Assembly: GCA_000702085.1 (NCBI GenBank)
Contig: KL370861.1
Coordinates: 374,911 to 438,910 of the forward strand
DNA length: 64,000 bases
Direction of reading: 5' to 3'
Source of the DNA: Lachnospiraceae bacterium P6A3
Lineage (GTDB): Bacteria > Bacillota > Clostridia > Lachnospirales > Lachnospiraceae
Shown: positions 25,573 to 33,153 of the stretch, one piece after another
How the letters are laid out: each line of letters opens with the position of its first letter
Position numbering within the stretch: the first letter of the stretch is position 1
The notes under the pieces: generated by a model
Databases searched by the model: none
Told to the model about the DNA's origin: nothing
Seen by the model: the letters and a program-made list of their open reading frames with translations, nothing else
Made by a program: the position numbers and the translations under genes

Positions 25573-27234
25573 ATGGGCTTTTTGAAAAAGCTTGGGTACG
25601 GGCTCCTGGCCGTTTTGGCTGCCGTATGCATATTTGTACTCCTCTGCGCGCTTAATCCCAACCTCACTCAGGGACTAAGCGAGATACTTTACGGCAAGGA
25701 CGGAAACAGCGGTCTTATAGGTTCCAATACCTCGGAAGAGGTTACGGCCGGTTCCCCCGCGCTGCATACACCCGCAGAAACTGGTATACCCGCGGCGGAT
25801 TCCGGAATAGATGTATCATCGCTTATTCCTTATACGCCATATAACGGAACGATTACCACCATTCCCGACAACGTTCTGGGCAGAAACGGCTACATGCCGG
25901 TATCGGGAACGGGACAGGAACTTTCCGAATCTCAGGCCAAAGAGACCGAGGAGAGCATAGATAACGGTTCCGACGGATCGGGTCTTGAATTTGACCCGGA
26001 GATGTATCCCTATTATGCGATGCTGGATACCACCTGTCAGGAACTTTACAAACAGATATACGCTAATGCCTGTGACCTGGTGTCATCTTTTGCACCCTGC
26101 AAAATAGTCAATACGGATCAGGTCCAGTACACTTTTGAAGCCGTGTTTGCCGATCATCCCGAACTTTTCTATGTACAGACGGCATATACGGAGAAGTACA
26201 CATCGGACAGAAAAGTCGTGGAAATCGATATGGCATATTACACCATTGCCAACGATCTCGAAAATGCGAAGGCTTCTTTTGAGAGTGCGGCTACCGCAAT
26301 CGAAGAAGGCGCCAGACAGTACCCCGATGATTATTCAAAAGAAAAATATGTGCATGATGCACTTCTGCAGACGGTTGTTTATGATTCCGCGGCGCCCATG
26401 GATCAGAGCGCATACAGCGCACTTGTAAACGGCAGGAGCGTATGTGCGGGATATGCAAGGGCATTCCAGTACATCATGCAGAACCTTGGAATTCCCACAT
26501 ATTACTGCGCGGGATCGTCGGGTGAGGACCATGCCTGGAACATTGTGAAACTGGGGGACGGATATTATAATGTTGACGTTACCTGGGACGACACGGATCC
26601 TTCATCCTATGACTATTTCAACAAGACCGACGGAGATTACGCGGGAACCCATGTAAGAAAGAGCTTATCCGTTTATCTGCCGGCATGTACCGGAACTCAG
26701 TACAGAAATCTGGAAAGTTCGTCGCCGGAAGGAGAAGAGGGAGATGAGAATTCACCCACCGAACCTGTCAGCGACACGGGATCCGAACACTACGATCCTT
26801 ATTTTGATCCTTATATCAATAATGATCCTCAGACGCCTCTTGATTATGAGGCAGAGCATCCGGAACTTAACCCGACAGCCGGTACGGGTAACGGATCTTC
26901 CGCAAGCCCGTCGCCTTCTGCGAGTAACGCTGCGGCCCAGCTGGCCGTATACGGGTTAAAAGAAAGCGATGCGGTCACCACGCTTCAGGATTATTACAAT
27001 GACTGTAAAGTCCAGCTTGTATCTTGCGGTATGGGAGATCATTGTTTTTATAACGTCGTTCCGGAATCACTTTTCAGAACAATTGAGAGTGAATACGGTA
27101 AAGGCAATCATTTGAGCGGCTATATGAACAGCGCTCTTAAGACTATAGGTGCTTCGAACTGCAATATAGTCTTACAGGCCGAAAGGCTCGGAGGGGGGTA
27201 CTACAGAGTCTGGCATAATGTTTATGTTTGGTGA
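25573..27234 (+). CDS. Membrane-anchored transglutaminase-like protein
   Basis: 553 aa. An N-terminal hydrophobic helix (about 7-27) with Lys residues before it anchors or exports the protein. The transglutaminase-like core (about 160-370) has the triad Cys291 (SVCAGYARAF), His320 (DHAWNIV) and Asp335 (YYNVDVTWDD), so it is probably an active cysteine protease or amidase acting outside the cell, perhaps on wall peptides. It is followed by a Ser/Pro/Glu/Asn-rich low-complexity segment (about 375-455) and a C-terminal domain (about 460-553) that I do not recognise. AAAGGAGGAGG precedes the ATG. The diguanylate cyclase gene begins 24 nt downstream, so the two may be co-transcribed. Confidence 0.75.
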   Translation: MGFLKKLGYGLLAVLAAVCIFVLLCALNPNLTQGLSEILYGKDGNSGLIGSNTSEEVTAGSPALHTPAETGIPAADSGIDVSSLIPYTPYNGTITTIPDNVLGRNGYMPVSGTGQELSESQAKETEESIDNGSDGSGLEFDPEMYPYYAMLDTTCQELYKQIYANACDLVSSFAPCKIVNTDQVQYTFEAVFADHPELFYVQTAYTEKYTSDRKVVEIDMAYYTIANDLENAKASFESAATAIEEGARQYPDDYSKEKYVHDALLQTVVYDSAAPMDQSAYSALVNGRSVCAGYARAFQYIMQNLGIPTYYCAGSSGEDHAWNIVKLGDGYYNVDVTWDDTDPSSYDYFNKTDGDYAGTHVRKSLSVYLPACTGTQYRNLESSSPEGEEGDENSPTEPVSDTGSEHYDPYFDPYINNDPQTPLDYEAEHPELNPTAGTGNGSSASPSPSASNAAAQLAVYGLKESDAVTTLQDYYNDCKVQLVSCGMGDHCFYNVVPESLFRTIESEYGKGNHLSGYMNSALKTIGASNCNIVLQAERLGGGYYRVWHNVYVW

Positions 27235-27258
27235 TTCTGAAAAACCGGGAGAAATCAT

Positions 27259-28425
27259 ATGGATGCGTTTTTGTTGTTTAACATAGGTGTTGATGCCTTT
27301 GCGGTCATCGTAATGGTGATCCTGATCCTCACCTGTTATATGAGCTTCGACAACACGCAGGATGTTCGCTACATGAGAAGAGCATTCCTTGTGTTGCTTT
27401 TGGTGCTTCTTACGGATCTGTTCCAGTGGGCTCTGGACGGAGGATCCGGTTCGGCGGTCAGGACACTTCTGTACATAGACAATACTTTCTATTACATATT
27501 CCAAATAGGAGCGGTCATCGTCTGGAACGATTATGTACACTACAGAGTGCTTAGGAAGGTTAAGACCAAGAACGAGATTATTGTTACATCGATCGTTCCC
27601 TTTGCTCTTGTTTTGGTCCTTATGCTAACCAATCCTCTTACCCGTTTTATTTTCGTAATCGGAAACGGTAATCATTATGAGAGAGGACCTTTGAGCAGTC
27701 CTCTGGCATTCCTTGTTATGGGATATCTTCTCTATACATCGTTCTGGATCATGTATATGAGGAGAAAAGAAATGCTGGCAAGTATCAGGAGAGAGTATCT
27801 TATCCTTGCGGGATTCGTAGTTGCTCCTTTCCTCGGCGCGATAATTCAGCTTAACGCATTCGGCATCAGTCTTATCTGGCCCCTTGCAAGTATCAGTATG
27901 CTGATCCTGTACATCAACAGGTCACAGGATGAGATTTCAATCGATGCGCTTACCGGCCTCAATAACAGGGGAAGCCTTGATAAGTACCTTGTTGAGCGCG
28001 TATTCCCCGAGTCCGAGGAAAGACTTACACTTATCCTCATGGACCTTGATAAATTCAAGAACATCAACGACGAACTTGGTCATGACATGGGTGACGTCGC
28101 ACTCAGGGAAGTTGCAGAGATCATAAGGCAGTCGTTTTCAAGCGGCCATAATTTCCTGGCAAGATACGGCGGAGACGAATTCGTTGTTGTAATACCTCAG
28201 ATAGACGATCCCAGAATGATCGACAGTTATACGAAGAATCTGAGATCGAATGTAGAAGCATTTAACAAAGCGGGAACTTTCCCCATCAAGATCAGCATCA
28301 GCTGCGGAATGGCATTTTATCCGAAAGAAGATATACATACTCCCGAAGATCTTCTTAAGTCAGCGGACAATCAGATGTATGAAGAAAAAGAAAGACATCA
28401 TGCTGAGATGGGTTACAGAAAATAG
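27259..28425 (+). CDS. Membrane diguanylate cyclase (GGDEF)
   Basis: 388 aa. Six to seven hydrophobic helices (about 8-230) form a membrane sensor region without a recognised ligand domain. The GGDEF domain follows (about 235-388); the active-site loop GGDEF is intact at 304-308 and DALTGLNNR opens the domain. No RxxD inhibitory site is present at the usual place before GGDEF, suggesting no c-di-GMP product feedback. No EAL domain. The next gene, a hemerythrin, begins 10 nt later, hinting that oxygen sensing and c-di-GMP signalling may be linked. Confidence 0.85.
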   Translation: MDAFLLFNIGVDAFAVIVMVILILTCYMSFDNTQDVRYMRRAFLVLLLVLLTDLFQWALDGGSGSAVRTLLYIDNTFYYIFQIGAVIVWNDYVHYRVLRKVKTKNEIIVTSIVPFALVLVLMLTNPLTRFIFVIGNGNHYERGPLSSPLAFLVMGYLLYTSFWIMYMRRKEMLASIRREYLILAGFVVAPFLGAIIQLNAFGISLIWPLASISMLILYINRSQDEISIDALTGLNNRGSLDKYLVERVFPESEERLTLILMDLDKFKNINDELGHDMGDVALREVAEIIRQSFSSGHNFLARYGGDEFVVVIPQIDDPRMIDSYTKNLRSNVEAFNKAGTFPIKISISCGMAFYPKEDIHTPEDLLKSADNQMYEEKERHHAEMGYRK

Positions 28426-28435
28426 GTGAGGGCAT

Positions 28436-29281
28436 ATGGCATCCATTAAGTTTGACTGGTCCGAGCACTATGAGACCGGCATTCCTGAAATTGATGAGCA
28501 GCATAAGCAGCTTTTCTCCATAGGACGTACCATAGAACAGATGAGTATGAAGGGCGGGGAAAATGTTACGGACCAGGAAATCCTCGGTCTCGTAAACAGT
28601 CTTAGGGATTACACCGGCTTTCATTTCTACTCTGAAGAAAAACTTATGGAGGAAGTCCGCTACGAGGACATGCAGCTTCATAAGAAGCACCATGCCCAGA
28701 TGCTTTATTTTGTTTCGAACTATGACATCAGAAAGTTCAGAAAGAACTTTGATGCCACGGTTAATGAAATACTTGATATCATAAGCGATCAGGTCGTCCA
28801 TCATATCCTGGGCGATGATAAGAAATTTGCGGCCGCATACAAAACCTATCAGAAGATCCACAAGCACATGGATGAAAAGGTCAAAGCGGACCGTATGGAA
28901 AATGAGGAAAGCTACGGTTTCCCCATAAAGGAATTCAATTCCTCCATAGCATACCTTATGAGAGACCAGAGTGCATCGGGCCACTGTGTCGTCGTCAATA
29001 AGGAGAAGAAGGCCAAGTATCTTGCCATGACCGCACTTGAAAGAGACTCCTTCCATGCGGACATGATCAGGGTTGCCAAGGCGGTTAAGAAAGTATTCAA
29101 GCCCGATGCCATCGATTATATGTATTTTGAAGATGTTGATGAGAATCTTCTTTTCCATATAATCCCCAAATATCAAAGTGCCGAAGACTTCGGAAAAGCT
29201 CCCGTATTGGATGCGGGTAAGGAACTGACCGAAGATGAATACAAGGATCTTGTAGCAAAGATCGGTTCGGAAATAAAATGA
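28436..29281 (+). CDS. Bacteriohemerythrin fused to a degenerate HIT-like domain
   Basis: 281 aa, cytoplasmic. Residues 1-140 carry the di-iron ligands of hemerythrin: His23 (IDEQHKQLF), His63 and Glu67 (FHFYSEEK), His82 and His86 (LHKKHHAQM), and a late HxxxxD (HHILGDD). Such domains bind O2 reversibly. Residues about 161-262 resemble HIT nucleotide hydrolases (HCVVVNKEKKAKYL, then LLFHIIPKY with His241), but the His triad HxHxH is reduced to a single His, so hydrolase activity is unlikely. It follows a diguanylate cyclase gene by 10 nt and precedes trpS by 16 nt. Role inferred: oxygen sensing or storage in an anaerobe. Confidence 0.75.
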   Translation: MASIKFDWSEHYETGIPEIDEQHKQLFSIGRTIEQMSMKGGENVTDQEILGLVNSLRDYTGFHFYSEEKLMEEVRYEDMQLHKKHHAQMLYFVSNYDIRKFRKNFDATVNEILDIISDQVVHHILGDDKKFAAAYKTYQKIHKHMDEKVKADRMENEESYGFPIKEFNSSIAYLMRDQSASGHCVVVNKEKKAKYLAMTALERDSFHADMIRVAKAVKKVFKPDAIDYMYFEDVDENLLFHIIPKYQSAEDFGKAPVLDAGKELTEDEYKDLVAKIGSEIK

Positions 29282-29297
29282 TCGGAGATAGATTTTA

Positions 29298-30341
29298 ATG
29301 GACGAAATAAAGAATGTGCAGCCGGCTCCTTCCGATGCGGCACCCGCTAAGAAAGTAATGCTTTCCGGAATTCAGCCCAGTGGTGATCTTCACCTGGGCA
29401 ATTACCTCGGAGCAATCAAGAACTGGGGTGCCAGGACGGAAGAGTTTGACTGTTATTATTTTATGGCAGATCTTCATACCATCACCGTAAGACAGGAGCC
29501 TGCTGAACTTAGGAGAAGAACCCTTGAGCAGCTTGCTCTTTATATTGCGTGCGGACTTGATCCCGAGAAGAACACTCTTTTCATCCAGTCCCAGGTTCCC
29601 GCGCATGCACAGCTCGGCTGGATTCTCCAGTGCTATACACAGTTCGGTGAGCTTTCAAGAATGACCCAGTTTAAGGATAAGTCCGAGAAGCATAAGGACA
29701 ATATCAACGCGGGCCTGTTTGCATATCCTTCACTTATGGCTTCTGACATTTTGCTGTACCGTCCCGATTATGTGCCTGTCGGTGAAGACCAGAAGCAGCA
29801 CGTGGAACTTACCAGAAACATTGCCACCAGATTTAATTCCATCTACGGCGATGTATTCAAGATTCCCGAGCCTTATATCGCCAAGACCGGTGCGCGTATC
29901 TACGGACTCACCACTCCCGATTCGAAGATGAGTAAATCCATTCCCGAAGGATGCGTATTCCTTATGGATGATCCCGATACCATTGCACGTAAGTTTAAGC
30001 GTGCGGTAACCGATTCCGATACGGAAAAGTGCGTAAGATACGATAAGGCAGGTAAGCCCGGTGTATCCAATCTTATGAATATCTATTCCACCATCACCGG
30101 CAAGACATTCGAAGAGATCGAAGCGGAATTTGACGGTAAAGGATACGGAGTATTCAAGCCTGCGGTAGGTGAAGCGGTTATCGAAACTCTTCGCCCCATC
30201 AGGGAAGAAGCTTCCAGGATCATTAAGGATAAGGCATATCTTGAATCCGTTTATAAAGACGGTGCCGCAAGAGCATCCAGAGTCGCTAACAAGACTCTTG
30301 CCAAGGTTTGTAAGAAGGTAGGTTTTGTTCCTTTGTCATGA
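29298..30341 (+). CDS. trpS: Tryptophan--tRNA ligase
   Basis: 347 aa class I synthetase. The HIGH-type motif is GIQPSGDLHLGNYLGA (about 17-32) and the KMSKS loop is intact in PDSKMSKSIPEG. Charges tRNA-Trp with ATP. Slightly extended N-terminus compared with the usual 330 aa. Its stop overlaps the start of the glycosyltransferase gene (ATGA). Confidence 0.95.
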   Translation: MDEIKNVQPAPSDAAPAKKVMLSGIQPSGDLHLGNYLGAIKNWGARTEEFDCYYFMADLHTITVRQEPAELRRRTLEQLALYIACGLDPEKNTLFIQSQVPAHAQLGWILQCYTQFGELSRMTQFKDKSEKHKDNINAGLFAYPSLMASDILLYRPDYVPVGEDQKQHVELTRNIATRFNSIYGDVFKIPEPYIAKTGARIYGLTTPDSKMSKSIPEGCVFLMDDPDTIARKFKRAVTDSDTEKCVRYDKAGKPGVSNLMNIYSTITGKTFEEIEAEFDGKGYGVFKPAVGEAVIETLRPIREEASRIIKDKAYLESVYKDGAARASRVANKTLAKVCKKVGFVPLS

Positions 30342-32161
30342 TCAGATTATTTATATCAAAAGTAAAACAAAAAGGTTTTAAAACCGTAATGAGGATCTGT
30401 TTTGTGAGACTTAAGTATTTCATAAGACAGATCTTTTCCGGAAAGAGTTTGAGAGAGTCCTGGTCGAGAACTCTTTTTTACGGTATCAAACCTGTCGAAT
30501 ATGATGAGCTTGTAAGAGAAAGGGAGGCGCAGGTTCCTCATCCTGATGACCTTGAGTACCGGCCTCTTGTTTCCATAATCATTCCCGTTTACAACATCGA
30601 AGACAGATTCTTAAGACCCTGCCTCGATTCATGTATGGAGCAGACTTATAAGAATTTCGAAGTCTGTGTTTCCGATGATAATTCCGGCCTGGAAAGTGTC
30701 AGAAAGACTCTTGAAGAGTACGAAGCAAAGTACGATAACTTCCATGTTTTTTGGAGAAAAGAAAACGGAAGGATCTCGGAAAATACCAACTCCGCGCTCT
30801 CCATTGCAAAGGGAGAGTTCATTGCACTTGTGGATGACGACGATCTTCTCGAGCCTTATTCGCTCCTCGAGATGGTCAGATATATAAATGAGCATCCCGG
30901 AACCGACATGGTATATTCCGATGAGGATATGCTCACGGAAGACGGCTTAAAACGTCATGATCCCAAATTTAAGCCCGACTGGTCGCCGGATTCTTTTATG
31001 TCCATCATGTACACATGCCATCTTTGTGTGGTCAGAAAATCACTTGTGGACAAAATCGGCGGATTTGATAAGAGATTTGACGGAGCACAGGATTACGACC
31101 TTATAATGCGCATTTCCGAGATCACAGACAACATCGGACATGTGCCTCAGATTCTTTATCATTGGAGAGAAATACAGGGTTCCACCGCACTTGATATGGG
31201 AGCCAAGGAATACCTGAAAGCCGCCAGCGAGAATCTGAAAAAAGAAGCCCTCGAAAGAAGAGGATTCAAAGGACATATAGTCTGGTGTCCCCTTAAAGAA
31301 GTGGTTCAGTGCTTCCCTGTTTACGAGACGGATGACGATGACCTGGTAAGTATAGTCATTCCCTCCAAGGATAATTTCAAAGTCCTGAAGAGATGTATCG
31401 ACAGTATTCATGAAGTTCCTGCGGGAGTTAAGTTCGAAGTCATCGTAGTGGATAACGGATCGAACGATAAGAATAAAGCCAAATACGAAAAGCTTCTTGA
31501 AGGCTACGGTGATTCGTATGTATACGAGCCTCTCAAGTTTAACTTTTCCAGGATGTGCAATATCGGTGCATCTCATGCCAAGGGAAATATTATTCTCTTT
31601 TTGAATGACGATATTAAAGTCCACGGAGACGGCTGGCTCGGTATAATGGCAGGTCATGCAAAACTGCCCCATGTGGGAGCGGTGGGATGTAAGCTTTATT
31701 ATCCCAAGGGATGCGCCATCCAGCATTGCGGAGTAGTTAATACCGCCGCAGGTCCCGGACATGCATTCTACGGCATAGAGGATAAGGATATCGTAATGTA
31801 CGGCGGAAGAAATCTTCTTCCTTACAATTTTGCCGTTGTTACCGGCGCTGCGTTAATGGTTTGCGCCGATAAGTTTAAAGAAGCAGGAGGCTTTGAAGAG
31901 ACTCTTACCATCGCTTATAACGATGTTGCACTTTGCTTCTCACTTCTCGAAAAGGGTTACAGAAATGTATTAAGACCCGATGTTGCACTTACTCATTATG
32001 AGTCCGTAAGCAGAGGACTTGACGATAAGGACAGCGAGAAGACCAAGAGAAGGATTGCGGAGATGGAGAGACTCTATGAACTTCATCCCGCCATGAAGGG
32101 CTTTGATGCCTGCTTCAATCCCAATTTCAAAAATGATTCGGCTGATTTCAGATACGAATGA
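30338..32161 (+). CDS. Bidomain family 2 glycosyltransferase
   Basis: 607 aa with no signal peptide. Two GT-A domains occur in tandem: the first from about residue 73 (VSIIIPVYN) with the DxD-like ALVDDDDLLEP, the second from about 335 (VSIVIPSKDN) with LFLNDDIKV. GAQDYDLIMR and AYNDVALCFSL are the catalytic-base regions. Proteins of this shape make rhamnan, teichoic-acid-like or other cell-surface polysaccharides from nucleotide sugars at the membrane. The sugar cannot be assigned. It overlaps trpS by 4 nt but no other polysaccharide genes are near. Confidence 0.85.
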   Translation: MIRLFISKVKQKGFKTVMRICFVRLKYFIRQIFSGKSLRESWSRTLFYGIKPVEYDELVREREAQVPHPDDLEYRPLVSIIIPVYNIEDRFLRPCLDSCMEQTYKNFEVCVSDDNSGLESVRKTLEEYEAKYDNFHVFWRKENGRISENTNSALSIAKGEFIALVDDDDLLEPYSLLEMVRYINEHPGTDMVYSDEDMLTEDGLKRHDPKFKPDWSPDSFMSIMYTCHLCVVRKSLVDKIGGFDKRFDGAQDYDLIMRISEITDNIGHVPQILYHWREIQGSTALDMGAKEYLKAASENLKKEALERRGFKGHIVWCPLKEVVQCFPVYETDDDDLVSIVIPSKDNFKVLKRCIDSIHEVPAGVKFEVIVVDNGSNDKNKAKYEKLLEGYGDSYVYEPLKFNFSRMCNIGASHAKGNIILFLNDDIKVHGDGWLGIMAGHAKLPHVGAVGCKLYYPKGCAIQHCGVVNTAAGPGHAFYGIEDKDIVMYGGRNLLPYNFAVVTGAALMVCADKFKEAGGFEETLTIAYNDVALCFSLLEKGYRNVLRPDVALTHYESVSRGLDDKDSEKTKRRIAEMERLYELHPAMKGFDACFNPNFKNDSADFRYE

Positions 32162-32187
32162 TAAACTGACTATACCGGAGGTGTGAA

Positions 32188-32661
32188 ATGGCTCTTAACG
32201 ATGCTTGTGCAAAACTTGAAAAAGCGGTCAATGCTTATGTGTTCCGCAAAAGTGATGAGACGGATCTCGAGTTCAGAGAAGAGCTTGTCGGTTTCATAAA
32301 CAGAAACGAGACCGTTCTTACCTCCGTAAAGATCCTCAAAAAGGGCGCTACATTCGATGATGTGGCAAATGAAAAGAATGCGGACGGATCAAGACCTATT
32401 TCCATCTCACTTGTGGGTGCATCCGACGGAGTGTGGATCCCCGTATTTACCGGAAACGAACAAAAAAATCTCGGAGCAGGTCACGAACTTCTTGAGACCG
32501 GTATTATCTGGATCCTTGATTATGCTCTTTCCGTAAACGATGTTAAGGGAGTGTCCATTAATCCCTTCGGAGAGCAGATTAACCTTGACCGTAATTCCAT
32601 CAGAACACTTCTCAGAGCTGCCAATGTTGAAGCCGGTTTTGAAGCCGGAGCCGAAGGCTGA
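32188..32661 (+). CDS. SseB-like protein
   Basis: 157 aa, cytoplasmic. Residues about 60-145 (SLVGASDGVWIPVFTGNEQ, then GVSINPFGEQINLDRNSI) match the layout of the SseB N-terminal domain, a small fold with no catalytic residues whose role is largely unknown in Gram-positive bacteria. GGAGGTG lies 4 nt before the ATG. The small gene at 32667 follows with a 5-nt gap. Confidence 0.65.
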   Translation: MALNDACAKLEKAVNAYVFRKSDETDLEFREELVGFINRNETVLTSVKILKKGATFDDVANEKNADGSRPISISLVGASDGVWIPVFTGNEQKNLGAGHELLETGIIWILDYALSVNDVKGVSINPFGEQINLDRNSIRTLLRAANVEAGFEAGAEG

Positions 32662-32666
32662 CAGGT

Positions 32667-32924
32667 ATGAACGAGGAAAAATACAGAGGAATAGAATATC
32701 CCGAAAGGGAAGCAACCGATGAGTTCATAGAAGAGGTCATTGCACATCTTGATAATGAGCTCGAGATCGGTGCGGTCAAAATGACCGTCGAAATGGATGA
32801 TCATCAGGAAGAACACGCCAAGGTTTCCCACAAATGCTCCAAGGCCTACGGCAGGGAAGCCACAACAATGATCGCCCAGCTGGACATGATCCATGATTTG
32901 TATCTGTCCGATATGGAAGATTAA
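32667..32924 (+). CDS. Small acidic protein of unknown function
   Basis: 85 aa, rich in Glu, Asp and His, with no membrane segment. I do not recognise a family. It is predicted largely helical. The ribosome binding site is weak (only ACAGG before the ATG), so translation may be coupled to the SseB-like gene 5 nt upstream. It ends exactly at the start of palindromic repeat copy 2. Confidence 0.6.
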   Translation: MNEEKYRGIEYPEREATDEFIEEVIAHLDNELEIGAVKMTVEMDDHQEEHAKVSHKCSKAYGREATTMIAQLDMIHDLYLSDMED

Positions 32925-32987
32925 GTGACATTGGGGACGCTTCTATTTTGTCACCGGGTGACAAAATAGAAGCGTCCCCAATGTCAC
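32925..32987 (+). repeat. 63-bp near-perfect palindromic repeat, copy 2
   Basis: Same length, centre (GTCACCGGGTGAC) and ends as the copy at 23324-23386. Differences between copies are paired on both arms (for example AGT/GCT against ATT/AAT), so the hairpin is kept. Like copy 1 it starts at the base right after a TAA stop codon. Confidence 0.85.
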
Positions 32988-33046
32988 CTTTATAAAACTT
33001 TTAGATATCTCCAAATGCAGAAAATATAAGGGTTTCAGGCACTTTG

Positions 33047-33073
33047 TTAGCACTCTTGCCAAAAGAGTGCTAA
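33047..33073 (+). promoter_or_regulatory. CIRCE operator (HrcA site)
   Basis: TTAGCACTC, nine bases, GAGTGCTAA: a perfect match to the CIRCE consensus bound by the heat-shock repressor HrcA. It ends 7 nt before the -35 box of the htpG promoter. Confidence 0.95.
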
Positions 33074-33080
33074 TTTTTTC

Positions 33081-33109
33081 TTGACTTTAAAAATAGGCGG
33101 TCATAAGAT
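33081..33109 (+). promoter_or_regulatory. Sigma70-type promoter of htpG
   Basis: TTGACT (33081-33086), a 17-nt spacer and TAAGAT (33104-33109), 44 nt before the start codon and directly downstream of CIRCE. Confidence 0.8.
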
Positions 33110-33153
33110 GATAATCGTGGTTTAGCATTACGCGCTATAAGGAGGCGATTTTT

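Noticed and set aside
28355-29176. 273-aa open frame on the - strand over the hemerythrin gene
   Set aside because: The + strand gene has clear di-iron motifs and a family match; the - strand frame has none.
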